Origin: Rhizomys pruinosus
Taxonomy: Eukaryota > Chordata > Mammalia > Rodentia > Spalacidae
Reading direction: 5' to 3'
Length of the DNA stretch: 64,000 nt
NCBI GenBank assembly: GCA_009823505.1
Contig: VZQC01000392.1
Location: forward strand, 1,381,427-1,445,426
Shown here: positions 1 through 12,429 of the stretch, one piece after another
Layout: every line of letters begins with the position of its first letter
Numbering within the stretch: position 1 is the stretch's first letter
The notes under the pieces: generated by a model
The model's database searches: none
What the model was told of the DNA's origin: nothing
The model's input: the letters and a program-made list of their open reading frames with translations, nothing else
Position numbers and translations under genes: made by a program

Positions 1-838
1 TTTTTTTTTTTTGAGTAGTCTAGATATTCTTGATGTTAATGCTTTGTCAGATGAATCACTAGTGAAGATTTCCTCCCACTCTGTGGGTTTTCTCTTCACT
101 TCCTTGATTGTTTCTTTCACTGTAAAGAAGCTTTTGAGTTTGATGAGGTCCCATTTATCAACTATTGACCTTATTTCCTGTGCAGCTGCTGTCTGATTTA
201 GAAAGCCTTTTCCTATGCCTATGTCTTGTAGGTTGTTACCAACTTTTTCTTCTATCACCTTCAGGGTTTCAGGTTTTACGTTGAGATTTTTGATGCACTT
301 GGAGTTGATTTTTGTACAGGGTGAGAGGTAGGGGTTTAATTTTGTTCTTCTACAAATGGTGATCCAGTTTTGCCAGTACCATTTGCTGAAGATGCTATCC
401 TTCTTCCATTGAGGTTTTTTTTTTGCCCCTTTGTCAAATATGAGGTATGAGGTGGCTGAAATTGTATGAGCTCAAGTTTGGATCTTCAATTTTGTTCCAT
501 CGGTCAGCGGGTCTGTTTTTATGCCAGTACCAGGCTGTCTTTATGAGGATGGCCCTGTAATATAGCTTGAATTCTGGTAGAGCAATTCCCCCTGTATTGC
601 ATTTTTCACTCAGGGTTGCTTTAGCTATTCAGGGTCTTTTGTTTTTCCATATGAATTTAAGGATTTTTTTTCCAAGTCTGTGAAGAAGCTCATGGGGATT
701 TTGATTGGGATTGCATTGAATCTGTAAATCAATTTGGGTAAAATGGACATTTTTACTATATTAATTTTTCCAATCCATGAGCATGGGAGATCTTTCCATC
801 TTTTGATGTCATTTTCAATCTCCTTCATCAGGAGTTTA
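1..838 (-). mobile_element. L1 ORF2 fragment, forward part of a 5'-inverted insertion
   Basis: The minus strand encodes L1 ORF2 sequence from [19 protein letters not shown] through the region matching the L1 at 6910-7730. It is cut by stops and frameshifts. It runs off the left edge, so its 3' end and flanking duplication are not visible. It abuts the opposite-strand L1 piece at 839 in the order expected for twin priming. Confidence 0.9.
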
Positions 839-1400
839 TGATCATCTCAATGGATGCAGAAAAAGCCTTTGACAAGATCCAGCATCCCTTCATGTTTAAA
901 GTCCTAGAGGGAATCAGGCTGAAAGGAACATCCCTCAACATGATCAAAGCCATATATAGCAAACCCACTGCCAACATCATCCTAAATGGAGGAAAATTGG
1001 AACCATTTCCCTTAAAGGTGGGAACCTGGCAAGGCTGCCCCTTGTCGCCACTCCTCTAAAACGCTTGCTAGGGAAATAAGAGAAGGAAATTAAAGGAGTA
1101 CTAATTGGAAAAGAAGAAGTTAAGCTATCCCTTTTTGCAGATAATATGATAGTTTACCTAAGGGATGCTAAAAATTCTACTAGAAAACTTCTAGAAACAA
1201 TTTAGAGTTTAGGGAAAGTAGTGGGATACAAAATTAACCTGGAAAACTCAGTAGCCTTTATTTATACCAGTAATAAACAAGTAGAGAAGGAATACAAGGA
1301 GACCTTCCCACTCACAACAGCTTCAAAAATAATAAAATGCCTGGGAACAAACCTAACCAAAGATACCAAAGATCTCTACAACAAAAATTTTAAACTACTG
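839..1400 (+). mobile_element. L1 ORF2 reverse-transcriptase fragment, inverted 5' part
   Basis: The plus strand encodes [20 protein letters not shown], a GCPLSPLL motif and then [20 protein letters not shown], all from L1 reverse transcriptase. The sequence is broken by an in-frame stop and indels. It ends near KNFKLL, exactly where the adjoining minus-strand fragment (1-838) picks up in element order. It is a dead fragment. Confidence 0.9.
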
Positions 1401-2816
1401 ATAATTTTTATAAGAAAATTGTACCCGACATATGCCCACCTCAGTGGCTGTGAGTACAAGTTGAGGAGTTATGAAGTTTTAGGAGAGTTGTGTCACCTCG
1501 CTTTTTCATGTTTTGTGTTCCAAGTTGTGCATCTGTTGATTTGGATATTTTTCTCAGTTGTGGGGGGGTCTTCTTATTGATCAGCCTGCTCTTACAGCTC
1601 AGTCTTCAATACTACTCCAAAAGGAGGAGGCCAACTGCTGAGGACAAGCCAGCCAGCCTGTGGTGCTTGGAAAGCTGAGGAGGAGGAACTTGAAATGAAG
1701 GCTCGCCTGGGCTACATAGTGAGTCATGTGTCAGAAGCCAAAAAACAAATCCCTCCCCCATTTCTTTGGTAACTTACACCCTCAGATCTTTGCTAAGTTA
1801 AGCGATGGGTATTTACTGAATATCTAGATGATTTCTAAATAGAATAAAGCATGGAAATGGCCAGCCTGACTCCATTTTATTCTCACCCTGTTTCTGCCGT
1901 GCAAACCCCTCCCCTGCTAGCTGCATCCCAGGCAGGCAGAATGTCCCATGAAGGTTGGTCACACCTACATTTCAGGAAGTCTGTTGCTTTTACAATACTG
2001 AGAAACAACTGGCCAGGCAGACTATTCTCTCACAGCTACACCTGTGTCTCCAGGGAGCCCTTGGTCAAGTGCAAGTTCCCTATGTACAGCTTTCCCTCGT
2101 AGGAACACTGGTGCTCTCACAGTAGCTAAGGGTTAGAAAACATGCATTCTTCACAGACAAACCTGGAGGAACAGCCAGCAATGAAGAATTATCAGGAAAG
2201 GTATAAAATAAAATATAAAGTATTACACATGACAGCACAGGGAAAGTGAACTGAATCAAACCACAGTCACTCCACCGGAAAGCATAAAAGACACCTTATG
2301 ATATAGTTCCTGGGAGGCCTACACTTCAATCACAGAACTCTGTCTCCTGCTCTCATGAACTCTGGGGTAGGCCAGCATTGCAAGTCTTGCTATGTCATAC
2401 TGAGGTGTGATTCACCAGGCTGGGAGATTACTGTGATCCACTGATGAAGACAACCAAGCCCTTCCCAATCTAGAACCCAGAATCCGAGTCTTCTGGAGGT
2501 GACATCAGAGACAAAACCTCCTGGAAGGGGCCATGGCAAGGTCTTCTCACTGTCTACCCCGAAGCAAAAGTTCAGGGCCTATAGATATGGATCCATGTCT
2601 CTCAGGGAGTCCTGAAGGCCATTGGGGTAATGCGCACACTGGAGACCCAAGGCAAAGCTAGCTCTAAGTTTCTGCTGAGGACCAGATGGCATCCCAGCTG
2701 TGGACAGCTTTCCCAAGATCGTAGATGAAGACTTCCGGGTTCTGTCATTATTCCCTATTCTATTTCCTCTTTTGCTGTGGATTTGTTCTTGTTTAGTTGC
2801 TTGGTTACACATGGTA
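1401..2816. other. Intergenic stretch, no gene seen
   Basis: The sequence appears unique apart from a possible old B1 scrap near 1690-1745 (GGCTCGCCTGGGCTACATAG). Open stretches here are short, lack domains and overlap on both strands. Confidence 0.6.
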
Positions 2817-2829
2817 AAATGTGATAATT

Positions 2830-2976
2830 GTGGGGCGTGGTGTGGTGGCGCACGCCTTTAATCCTAGCACTTGGGAGGCAGAGGCAGGTGGATCTTTGTG
2901 AGTTCAAAGCCAGCCTGGTCTACAGAGTTCCAGGACAGCTGGGGCTATAGGGAGACCCTGTCTCAAAAAGACCAAA
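2830..2976 (+). mobile_element. B1 SINE with target-site duplication
   Basis: The body runs from GGGGCGTGGTGTGGTGGCGC to an A-rich end after GAGACCCTGTCTCAAAAAGA. The flank AAATGTGATAATT appears on both sides (2817-2829 and 2977-2989), so the insertion is complete and fairly young. Confidence 0.92.
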
Positions 2977-2989
2977 AAATGTGATAATT

Positions 2990-4289
2990 AACAGTTCATG
3001 ATCAATAGCTTTTGCAGGAACTTTACTATTTAACTATTTAACAAACTACCCTGATATTTCAGGTGAGATATCTCGTAATTCCCATAAGCTGGACTTTCAG
3101 ATTCAAGCACTCACATTTTTTTTAAATTAAATATAACAGAAGGCAAAAATCTAGAGAGAGGGTTTTACAGTTAAAGTATGTCAGAAATTGAATAACAATA
3201 CAAAAAGAAAGATAACTTGAAAGTTTATAAGGGCAAGTTTATTACCCAAATTCTTTGGGAATAGCTTCCAGCCATCAATAATAGAGCTTAGGTCTATTAC
3301 CTGCTTTCCTACTGGTGACCATCAGTGCAGAAGGCTACCTACAGGAAACTCTGATGACCCTCCAGGATATATGTTGATCTGCAGATAATTTAACGATCCA
3401 CTATTCCTTGCTGCATCTCAGTAAGTGGAAGATTAAGGTTACTAATACCATGCCATTTCAAAACAGACTGAAAACTGACTGCTCATAGTTTGTACTGAGA
3501 AACAGAGATTTGCCAGTGGGGCATATTCCTATAAATGGGAGTCCTTCAGTAGCACATTCCTTCCCTCAGTTGTGTAATAATAAGTGCAGATGAGGTTATG
3601 ATTATAAGTCTATCTCCAGTACCAGCTGCCACAGCCAACTCTCCTGCCAAGGATACCACTGCCCAGGAAATGCCTGTTAAGTTCTCTTGCTAAAGCTGCA
3701 CTGGACCATTTGTTGGCTAGACGGAAGGAGGAAGAGGGGGAGTGTGACAATGATATCTAGTAGGGTGGAAACTGCGCTATAAGAAAACAGCAATGCACTA
3801 CTTGGTGACCTCTCCTGGTATAATTAGACCCTAGCCATGAGGAACCAGCACAACCCAGGGAAGCATGTAAGCCAGTGGGAGATCTGTAAATGCTTAAAGC
3901 TGGCTCCCATGGGAAAGGTGTTGGCTATAGTGTTTGCTAGTTTCTGTGAGTTCCCCAATCCTCATGGCTGACTTCAAGCTACTAAGTGACATCACTAACC
4001 AGATTTATGCATGGGGGGGGTCTCCTACATGGTCTAGGGAAGCCCCAGGAAATTTCTAACCCAGGCTCAACCAAATGACCATGACTAGCTATTTTATTTT
4101 ATTTTTTGTTTAACCAGACAAGCAGCAATCATTATTTGCTTTAGAAACTGGGTATACTTACTCTTCACTACTAGAGCTTGTATTACTCTTCACTATTAGC
4201 TGCTCTCCTTTACTGCTTTAACAACCTAAAACTAAGACCACCAAGCACAACATAAACACTTAAAACTATTCCATCTATAATTTTTCTTT
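2990..4289. other. Intergenic stretch, no gene seen
   Basis: I see no recognisable repeat family, RNA gene or credible coding sequence here. A run of eight G occurs near 4013. Confidence 0.6.
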
Positions 4290-4620
4290 TGAATGGTTGT
4301 ATTTTTAAAATTTTAATTTTTTAATACTTTTATTGATGAATTGTATATTTCGTTCATTATCTTTCAGTCCAATTTGAACACATTCCCCTCTCCCTGCCCC
4401 CATCCCACCCCTGTTTATGCCTTCTGCCACACATGTCTTGCATCTTTCTCTCAGTCTTTCCAAAGTTTTTCCCTGCAGAGGCTTGTTGTTTGGGGCAGAG
4501 TTTAACTGTATCATTCAGTTCTTTAACCCAGTCTTTATGTTGTTGTTTTTCCCTCCCCTTTGTATTGCTCCAACAAATGCCTATATAATCATCACATATG
4601 CATCAAAATTATGACCTCTG
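4290..4620 (-). mobile_element. Probable L1 3' end (Lx-like), antisense
   Basis: The plus strand reads TTTTATTGATGAATTG, then a C-rich stretch CCCCATCCCACCCC and TTCTGCCACACATG. This is the antisense layout of older rodent L1 3' UTRs, and a similar piece occurs at 51570-51740. The family assignment is by resemblance only. Confidence 0.45.
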
Positions 4621-4679
4621 GGAATAAACTATGTTAATTCCAAAATATGTTTAGGAATTCACATTTTCCCCCTTTATTT

Positions 4680-4946
4680 TTTTTTTATTTTTTAAAAAAA
4701 TTTTTTTTATTAATTTTTATTTATTTATGTGTGTATATGAATGTACAGTCTGCATGCAAGTTTGTGCACCCGTGTCGTGAAATGCCGCGGAGGTCAGAAG
4801 AGGGTCTCGGATTCCCCTGGAACTGGAGTTCTCCTGGAATTGGAGTTACAGACGGTTCTCAGCCGCCATGTGGGTGCTGGGGATCAAACCCGGGTCCTCT
4901 GTAAGAGCGGTCAGCGCTCTTAACCGCTAGGCCATCTCTCCAGCCC
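4680..4946 (-). mobile_element. B2 SINE, minus strand, with target-site duplication
   Basis: In antisense it runs from an A-rich tail to TCTCTCCAGCCCC, the complement of the B2 start, and retains the Pol III promoter region. CACATTTTCCCCCTTTA flanks it at 4660 and 4947. It belongs to the local young subfamily with a doubled TTCCAGG motif and CpG-rich middle. Confidence 0.93.
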
Positions 4947-5267
4947 CACATTTTCCCCCTTTAATTGAATGACTGTATTTTAACAATATAGAGTACCTCA
5001 GACAGATCTAGAATATAGGATATTCTGTCCTGAAATCTTCAAAAGGCAATGGTACTTCAGGAACTAAATGTTACTTTTGTGCTCACATTTTTGAGGATGT
5101 GCAAGAAGCAGAGAGGGAAATGGAAGTAGGGCAAGCTATGACCTCAGAGCCGACCTCCAGTGATGGACTCTCTCCAGCAAGGCCACATTTTCTAAAGGCT
5201 TCATGATCTGCCCTAAACAGTGCCTCCAACTGATCCAGGGTTCAAATACTTGGGATTATGGAGCAGC

Positions 5268-5420
5268 ACTTCTCTTTCAAACCACCACAATGGGTAAAGG
5301 TACTTATCACACAAGCCTGGTGACATGAGTTCAATCCCTGGGAACCCACATAAAAGTGGAAAGAGAGAATTAACTCCACAAAGTTCTCCTTTGATCTTCA
5401 CATATGTGTCATTCCCCATG

Positions 5421-5468
<48 letters not shown>

Positions 5469-5475
5469 AAAATAA
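5268..5475 (+). mobile_element. B4/RSINE1-like SINE with (AC)n tail
   Basis: The order ACACAAGCCTGGTGACATGA, TTCAATCCCTGGGAACCCAC, TCCACAAAGTTCTCCTTTGA and then (AC)n and AATAAAATAAA matches the B4/RSINE1 layout. The (AC)n tract occupies about 5423-5466. Confidence 0.7.
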
Positions 5476-5483
5476 AAATTATG

Positions 5484-5735
5484 GCTGGAATGATGGATGA
5501 TTCAGCAGTTAAGAGCACTGGCTACTCTGTGGAGCTAAGAGAACTGGATCACTGGAGAGTACCTGGGTTCAGTTCCCAACACCCACAAGGTGGCTAATAA
5601 CTATCTATAATTCCAGTTCCAGGGAATCTGATGCCCTCTTCTGGCCTTTGTTGGGCACTGCATAGGCACTGCACTTCTATACATGCAGGCAAAACACTCC
5701 TGCACATAAAATAAAAACAAATAATTAAGAAGCAT
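5484..5735 (+). mobile_element. Old B2/B3-like SINE
   Basis: It starts GGCTGGAATGATGGATGATT, has AGTTAAGAGCACTGGCTACT and ATGCCCTCTTCTGGCCT, and ends in CACATAAAATAAAAACAAAT. It lacks the doubled TTCCAGG motif of the younger copies in this window. Confidence 0.75.
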
Positions 5736-6174
5736 TACCACATAGTCAGCCAGTTAACTCAAGTTACACATTGACAAGGAAAACTACAGAGCACACAAAA
5801 AGGCTATGGGAATCAAGGTGGCATTGAGACTTTCACACACAAAAGGTGGTTCAGAATCTGTATTCACAGTCCAACCTGTTGAATTCCTCTAACAACTATA
5901 AAACCAACACTCTCCAGAGAGCATCCCATGACCTAGGGAATAAGGAATACAATGTCTGGATACAGCCTAGTTGATTCAGGGTACAAAGAATCAAGAAAGT
6001 ATGACCCCAATGTTAAAAAAGTATCAATAGACAATAACCCTGAAAGAGCAGCAATGTGGAACCCAGAAACTGTCATAGCCCCAAAGAACAAAAATGTTCT
6101 CAGCAAAGAGGGAAAAAAGAAGCTAAAAGAGAATATGATAAATCATAACAGCAAAAAAACTGTGAAAAAGTTCA
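5736..6174. other. Intergenic stretch, no gene seen
   Basis: A 107-residue open stretch starts at 5952 on the plus strand and runs into the adjacent L1. It is A-rich, lysine-rich and has no recognisable domain. Confidence 0.5.
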
Positions 6175-8963
6175 TTTCAAAAACATGCATCTCATTAATG
6201 AACACATGCAAAAATTCTCAACAAAATACTCACAAACTGCATACAGACCCACATCAAAAAGATCATCCATCATGACCAAGTTGGATTCATACCAGAGATG
6301 CAGGGATGGTTCAACATATATAAATCAATAAACAAAAAACACATAAATGGACTGAAAGACAAAAACCACACAATCAATTGATGCAGAGAAAGCCTTTGAC
6401 AAAATACAGCATACCTTCATATTTAAAGTTCTAGAGGGAATCGGACTGAAGGGAACATTCCTCAATGTAATCCAAGCCATATACAACAAACTCACAGCCA
6501 ACATCATCCTAAATTCTCCTTAAATGTAGGAACTCAGCAAGTCCCCCTGTTACCACTCCTCTTCGATATAGTGCTTGAAACACTTGCTCAGGCAATAACA
6601 AAAAAAGGAAATTAAAGGAGTACTAATTGGAAAAGAGGAAGTCAAGCTATCCCTTTTTGTAGATGATATGATAGTTTACCTAAGGGATGCTAAAAATTCC
6701 ACCAGAAAACTCCTAGAAACGATTAAGAGTTTCAGTAAAGTGGCAGGATACAAAATTAACCTAGAAAACTCAGTAGCCTTCCTTTACACCAACAACAAGC
6801 AACTGAAGAAGGAATATAAGGAGACCTTCCCACTCACAATAGCCTCAAAAACGATAAGATACCTAGGAACAAACCTAACCAAAGACACCAAAGCTCTCTA
6901 CAAAAAAATTTAAGCCCCTGAAGAAGGAGATTGAAGAAGACATCAAAAGATGGAGAAATCTCCCATGCTCATGGATTGGAAAAATTAATATAGTAAAAAT
7001 CTCCATTCTACCCAAATTAATATACAGATTCAATGCAATCCCAATTAAAATCCCCATGAGTTTCTTCACAGACTTGGAAAAAAATCCTTAAATTCATATG
7101 AAAAAACAAAAGACCCTGAATAGCTAAAGCAACCCTGAGTGAAAAATACAATACAGGGGGGATCATCTTACTGGACTTTAAGTTATATTACAAGGCTATA
7201 GTCATAAAGACAGCCTGGTACTAGCACAAAAACAGACCTGCTGACCAATGGAACAAAATTGACGATCCAAACTTGAGCTCATACAATTTCAGCCACCTCA
7301 TATTTGATAAAGGGGCCAAAAAAGCCCATTGGAGGAAAGATAGCATCTTCAGCAAATGGTGCTGGCAAAACTGGGTCACCATATGTAGAACAAAATTAAA
7401 CCCCTACCTCTCACCCTGTACAACAATTAACTCCAAATGGATCAAAGGCCTCAACGTGAAACCCAAAACTCTGAAGGTGATAGAAGAAAAAGTTGGTAGC
7501 AACCTACAAGACATAGGCATAGGAAAAGACTTTCTACATCAGACAGCAGCTACACAGGAAATAAGGTCAACAATTGACAAGTGGGACCTCATTAAACCCA
7601 AAAGCTTCTGTACAGTGAAAGAAATAATCAGGGAAGTGAAGAGAAAACCCACAGAGTGGGAGGAAACCTTTACCAGTGATACATCTGACAAAGCATTAAC
7701 TTCCAGAATATATAAACTACTCAAAAAACAAAGAAGAAAACAAATGACCTACTGAAAAGATGGAGCAAAGAGCTGAAAAGAGACTTCATTAGTGAGGAAG
7801 TAAAGGTGACTGAAAAACATCTCAAAAAGTGTTCAACATTGTTAACAATTAAGGAAATGCAAATTAAAACCACTCTAAAATATCATCTCCAATAAGACTG
7901 GCTAAGTTCAAGAAAACAAAAGACACCAAATGCTGGAGAGGTTGTGGGGAAAGGGGAACACTTATCCACTGCTGGTGGGAATGTTAACTTGTACAACCAC
8001 TATGGAAAGCATTGTGAAGAACCCTTAAAAGACTCAAAATGAGGGCTGGAGAGATGGCCTAGCGGTTAAGAGCGCCGACTGCTCTTGCAGAGGACCCGGG
8101 TTCGATCCTCAGCACCCACATGGCAGCTGAGAACCGTCTGAAGCTCCAGTTCCAGGAGAACTCCAGTTCCAGGGGAATCTGAGACCCTCTTCTGACCTCC
8201 GCGGCATTGCACGACACGGGTGCACAGACTTGCATGCAGACAGTACATTCATACACATACATAAATAAATAAAATTAATTAAAAAAAATTAAAAAAAAAA
8301 GACTCAAAATGAGCTTACCACCTGACCCAGTCATACCACTCCTGGGTATATACCCACAGGACTCATCCTACTGCAGAGATACATGCACAGCCATGTTTAT
8401 TGCAGCTCTCTTCACAATAGCTAAGAGCTAGAACCAATCCAAGTGCTCCTCAACTGATGAGTGGATAGAGAAAATGTGGTACATCTACACAATGGAGTTC
8501 CACGCAGCAGTAAAGAAAGATGACATCATGAGCTTTGCAGGAAAATGGCTGGAGCTAGAGGACATCATGCTGAGTGAAGTAACACAGTCCCAGAAAAACA
8601 AACGATGAATGGTATCCCTCATCTGTGGATGCTAGTGCCAATTACCTAGTTGTAAGTATTTCTTGTGCACGGCCCCTTGAGCTTTTGTCCAAAGCAGCTG
8701 GGAGTGATGCATATTGGAAACAACAACAACAACAACAACAACACAACAGAACGGACTTGCATCGAAGAACTGACTGCAAAGTGACTTCTGCTCAAACAGT
8801 CAAATTCCCAATGGAGAATCTCGAGAAAGACTGAGAAAGTGAAAAGTCATGTTTGCAGATATACCTTGAGTTCGTGGTGGGGTGGGGGAATGGGGGGGAA
8901 CATGGGTCCAGATTGATAAAAAAAAAATAAATTTAAAAAAGTAAAAAAAAAAGAAAACAACTA
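6175..8963 (+). mobile_element. 5'-truncated L1 with nested B2, ORF2 broken
   Basis: The L1 enters in ORF2 before the reverse-transcriptase region, contains the [14 protein letters not shown] motif, the stretch after [19 protein letters not shown] and the C-terminal part from 7273 to 7755. It then has a 3' UTR with a (CAA)n tract (8719-8742), a G-rich run (8873-8903) and an A-rich end. A stop after KALYKKI near 6911 and later frameshifts inactivate ORF2. A B2 interrupts it at 8044-8296. Confidence 0.93.
8044..8296 (+). mobile_element. B2 SINE nested in the L1
   Basis: It begins GGCTGGAGAGATGGCCTAGC, carries box-A and box-B-like sequence (GGTTCGATCC), and ends in ATAAATAAATAAAATT plus A runs. 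AAAAGACTCAAAATGAG, part of the host L1, is duplicated at 8027 and 8297. The B2 is therefore younger than the L1 insertion. Confidence 0.95.
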
Positions 8964-10014
8964 AATTGTCAAAAAAAAGTACAAAAAGCCGGGCATGGAG
9001 GCACATCCACAGAAAAAAAAAAATGGAAGAAAGATGACATCATTGAGCCACACTTGCAAGTGTACAAGTTGGTCTCTGGAATACCAGAGAGTGTTACCAA
9101 AGCCCACTAAACCAATAAACATAAATAAGGCCCTCCTTGAGTCAAGCAAGACTTCTTCGTCAGCACCAGCTACAACCTCACCTGCCTGGAAATTCTGTTC
9201 AACATGTGGCAGCCATATGCCTGTAACTATCCCAAATCTAATTGGCTATTAGTCTATTCTTGGAAGGAATAACACATGCTTATGCCACAACAAGCTATTC
9301 ATCCTCTGTGTTAGGAATGTTATAAGCCAACAGGTAAGGACCCTGTCATATTTTACACAGGAAAAAAACCATAATTCTGGATTACACCTACCATCCAAAA
9401 CATCTGGTACTATAACCAAAGAAACCTACCATATAACCTAATTTTAGTACTGTTTAAATACCTATGTATCTAATTGCTTTGGCTTCCTTTAGTAGGAGAA
9501 GAGTATTCCTGGACAAAACTGTCACTCCCTGAAAGGAAAAAGCAATTACCAGAATTTGACCAGGAGTCCAAAACTGACAGCTCCAGAGAAAGTAGACTGT
9601 TTTTGCTTCTCGACCACCTGTGCCTCTTTCTCAGCCTAGGGAACCAATCTGCGGAAGAGGGGCATGGTAGAATGTAAGTGCATGCGATTGGGGGTGAATG
9701 TGAGGTGAAACTACAGGCAATTATAGACTGGGACACTATTATCACAATTGATCACTTGATTGTAACATACAAGCCCCCCCCCCAGCTTGATGGTGGGACC
9801 CTTGGGCTGTGTGGGTTTGGGCCAAACTTGCTTGCAACTTGGTTTTACACTGAGGGATGCTTGTATCACATAAATTATTTACTATTTGGTTAAAAAATGA
9901 AAAAAAATAAAGAAGTAATGAAGAAAAAAAAGAAGAGATATGGTAATAAAAAAAAAAAAAAAAAGAGAGACTTGACAGTGTGAACTTTTGGCAGGTACAA
10001 TGGATGGACTAGAA
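8964..10014. other. Intergenic stretch, no gene seen
   Basis: A B1 head of about 25 bp (GCCGGGCATGGAGGCACAT) lies at 8988. A C-run lies near 9774 and A-rich tracts at 9900-9965. Overlapping open stretches at 9470-9893 on both strands have no domain. Confidence 0.55.
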
Positions 10015-10110
10015 GAGATGGTTAGTGAAGTAACACCGTCCCAAAAAACAAACGACCGAATGTGTATCCCTCTTCTGTGGATTCTAGCACCAATACTGTA
10101 GCTGTGAGCC
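10015..10110 (+). mobile_element. Short L1 fragment (ORF2 end and start of 3' UTR)
   Basis: It contains GTGAAGTAACACCGTCCC, AACAAACGAC and CCCTCTTCTGTGGATTCTAG, matching 8576-8640 of the complete L1 end with several small differences. Confidence 0.7.
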
Positions 10111-10369
10111 AAACTGAGCAAACTGTTAATGTTATCATTCCTCATGATCTAAAACAATGTGCTCTTACATGTTATCCCTAACAGTTTCTAGAATTAACCT
10201 GACCCTTATTTTCAGACTTATGGCTTATTTGGTATATGGGTGGAGGGTATCTATGTATTATTTTAGAGTAAATTAAAATCAAAAATGATGAGAAAAAACT
10301 AGTTTGTCACGACATTTTGCTATCATAGTATTTATTTTATGGGAGTGTTCTTAGTATTTTCTATTTTTA

Positions 10370-10535
10370 TATTGGTCTGTTTGGACACAGGGCTCCCTGG
10401 TACTCCAAGCGTGTCCTGGACTCGATTTTGTAGACCACGGCTGGCCTTTTGAACTCACAGCAGATCCGCCCTGCCCTGCTTTCCAAAGTGCTTAGGATTA
10501 AGGCGTGCACCCCTTGTCCGGCTTGAGAGTGCTTC
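10370..10535 (-). mobile_element. B1 SINE, antisense, with many indels
   Basis: TTTTGTAGACCACGGCTGGC and GCACCCCTTGTCCGGCT mark an antisense B1. Single-base insertions and deletions occur through its length, unlike the clean B1 copies elsewhere. It borders the 10-kb duplication and may share its sequence-quality problem. Confidence 0.75.
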
Positions 10536-11183
10536 TTAGTATTTCCTTGTAAAGGATGCTTGAGCTTCTCGTCCAAGCCTATTTCTAAAAAAATATATAC
10601 ACATCTATTAAAGTATCAGGCTGTGTATAACAGCCTGTTCTGGTGCTTAAACGACCATACTTAATGCCCATACCAATTTGGCCGAGGACTTAAGGGATAA
10701 TTTGTCCTTGCCCTCAGAGGTCAACTAATCCCAGGGGATTATGCATAGGGGGCATCTCTGAAATGTCCTGCAAATGTGACCAGCTCCTGTGCAAGGAGGT
10801 CTGGAGATCCACTAATGGGACTTCAGCCAGTGTCTGGTCTATAAGAGAAAAGTCTGCTCATGAAAAAAGGGAAGCCTGGTTAGCAAGACCTGATTTTTTG
10901 TCTCAAGTGGATGGAACTGGTAAATCAAAAGCCAAAGGAGCCAGTGTTCTCCCTCTCCCCCCAAAACCTATGAGTGACCCTTGAGGATCAGATCTTACTG
11001 ACCTTAAGAAAAACAAAAAACCTTGGTTTATCTGGCTGTGTGTCTTAACATCAAAAAGGAAAGTATACCAGAAAATAAATAATTAGTAAGGCCTGAGAAA
11101 TGTACTTCAGATAAAACTTGAGACCTTAGTAAAGACCAAAAAGTTTAAAAAAAAAAAAAAAAGCACGTTGTTTTTGTATTTGT

Positions 11184-11341
11184 CTTTTTTTTTTTTTTGG
11201 TCTTTTCAAGACAGGTCTCCCTGTTGCCCCAGCTATCCTGGAATTCACTCTGTAGACCAGGCTGGCCTTGAACTCACAAAATCCACCTGCCTCTGCCTTC
11301 CAAGTGCTAGGATTAACGGCATGCCACCACCTGCCCGGCTG
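11184..11341 (-). mobile_element. B1 SINE, antisense (copy 1)
   Basis: It runs from a T-run through ACTCTGTAGACCAGGCTGGC to CCTGCCCGGCT. The flanking duplication GCCTATCTT is present on the right but degraded on the left (TTGTATTTGTCTTT). Confidence 0.93.
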
Positions 11342-11439
11342 CCTATCTTCAATTTTTACTGTGCAAGTGCCGCTACCCTGTGGCTGCCACTGCTTTTGCC
11401 ACTTCTCAAAGACATGAGACAACAGCTTTTTAACCTTCT

Positions 11440-11700
11440 AATATGAACTGAAGACTCATGTCCCTCCAAGATCCTCCAAACCTTCAGTGCCAGATGGGGC
11501 TGCTGAGAAATCCAGCTTGTGGGTGAGCAACTACGGGGGTTTCAGCCTCTTCAGAGTATAGACTGACCATTGTTGGACTACCAGGCTCTATGATGGGATA
11601 CAGGAAGATCAAGACAGGATGTGGTGCTTACTGGACCTATATCATTTGTGACCATGGGAAGGGAAGACCCCAGTGTGGAGCACAATGGCAGGGATTGATT
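11440..11700 (+). repeat. Dispersed rodent repeat fragment, class unassigned (copy 1)
   Basis: It contains CCTTCAGTGCCAGATGGGGC and CCATTGTTGGACTACCAGGC. This order resembles the fuller element at 15490-15885 (caps: ACCAGATTGGACTGCGGAGG, AGCCATTGACCTACCCAGCC). I recognise it as an interspersed, probably LTR-like, rodent repeat but cannot name the family. Confidence 0.4.
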
Positions 11701-11869
11701 GTTGTTTGTTGCCAAGGAGGAGTTTCAACATCCCTTAAGGAAAAAAAATGAAAGACATCTTTCAGCCTAATAATGAAAAACAAACAACAACAATAATAAA
11801 AGAAATCATAAGCTGGAGATGCTAAACCCTATGATGTCATAATCTTTATATATGTGTGGCATGCATTAT

Positions 11870-12165
11870 GTTCTATTTTGGAGTGATGCAAATTGGAACG
11901 AACAACAACAATAACAACAACAACACAACAACAACAACAAAAAAAGACTAGGTCAAAAACTGTCTGAACCGGTGAAGTTCTGGCCAAACAGTAAAACTTC
12001 TGCATCAAAATTTTAAAGAGACTGAGAAAAAAATGAAACATTGTTTGGCAGAATGCAATGAGCTCTGGTTGGGAGGGAAGGCAAGGAAGGGGAGTGGGTT
12101 TAGATTTGATTGGGGAATATTTTGTATGAAATGCACAGTTTCAATGGAAATTGGCTTAAAAAAAA
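11870..12165 (+). mobile_element. L1 3' UTR fragment (copy 1)
   Basis: It starts near GGAGTGATGCAAATTGGAA, has a (CAA)n tract, then AACTGTCTGAACCGGTGAAG and TTTGGCAGAATGCA, and a purine-rich GGGAGGGAAGGCAAGG. This is the same order as the L1 end at 8690-8960. Confidence 0.8.
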
Positions 12166-12429
12166 AAGAAAGGTCACAGCTTGGATGACTCTCAAAGACA
12201 CAATGCCGAGGAAAAACACCAGTTTCAAAAGGTTAAACACAACTCTACCCACCTGGCATTTTGGAAAAGACAAACTAGAGACAGAACAAAAGAGTCAGGG
12301 AGAAGGGCAAGGGGACATCAGCCTGCAAAGGACAGCACAACGAGGAAGTCTGCAGGAGGTGACAGCAGTGCGTAAATCTGTAGTGACAGTACATTTGTAA
12401 AAGATCACAGAGCTGAATGTGATTGTGAT

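Noticed and set aside
7273..7755. Standalone 160-codon protein gene
   Set aside because: It is the L1 ORF2 C-terminal region between frame breaks of a dead element.
8059..8262. A recurring family of about 60-70 residue open frames (MYCLHASLCTR or MYECTVCMQVC type) at 4741, 8066, 13179, 23276, 46707, 49950 and 51099
   Set aside because: All are translations of B2 SINE copies, on whichever strand the SINE lies. They are not a protein family.
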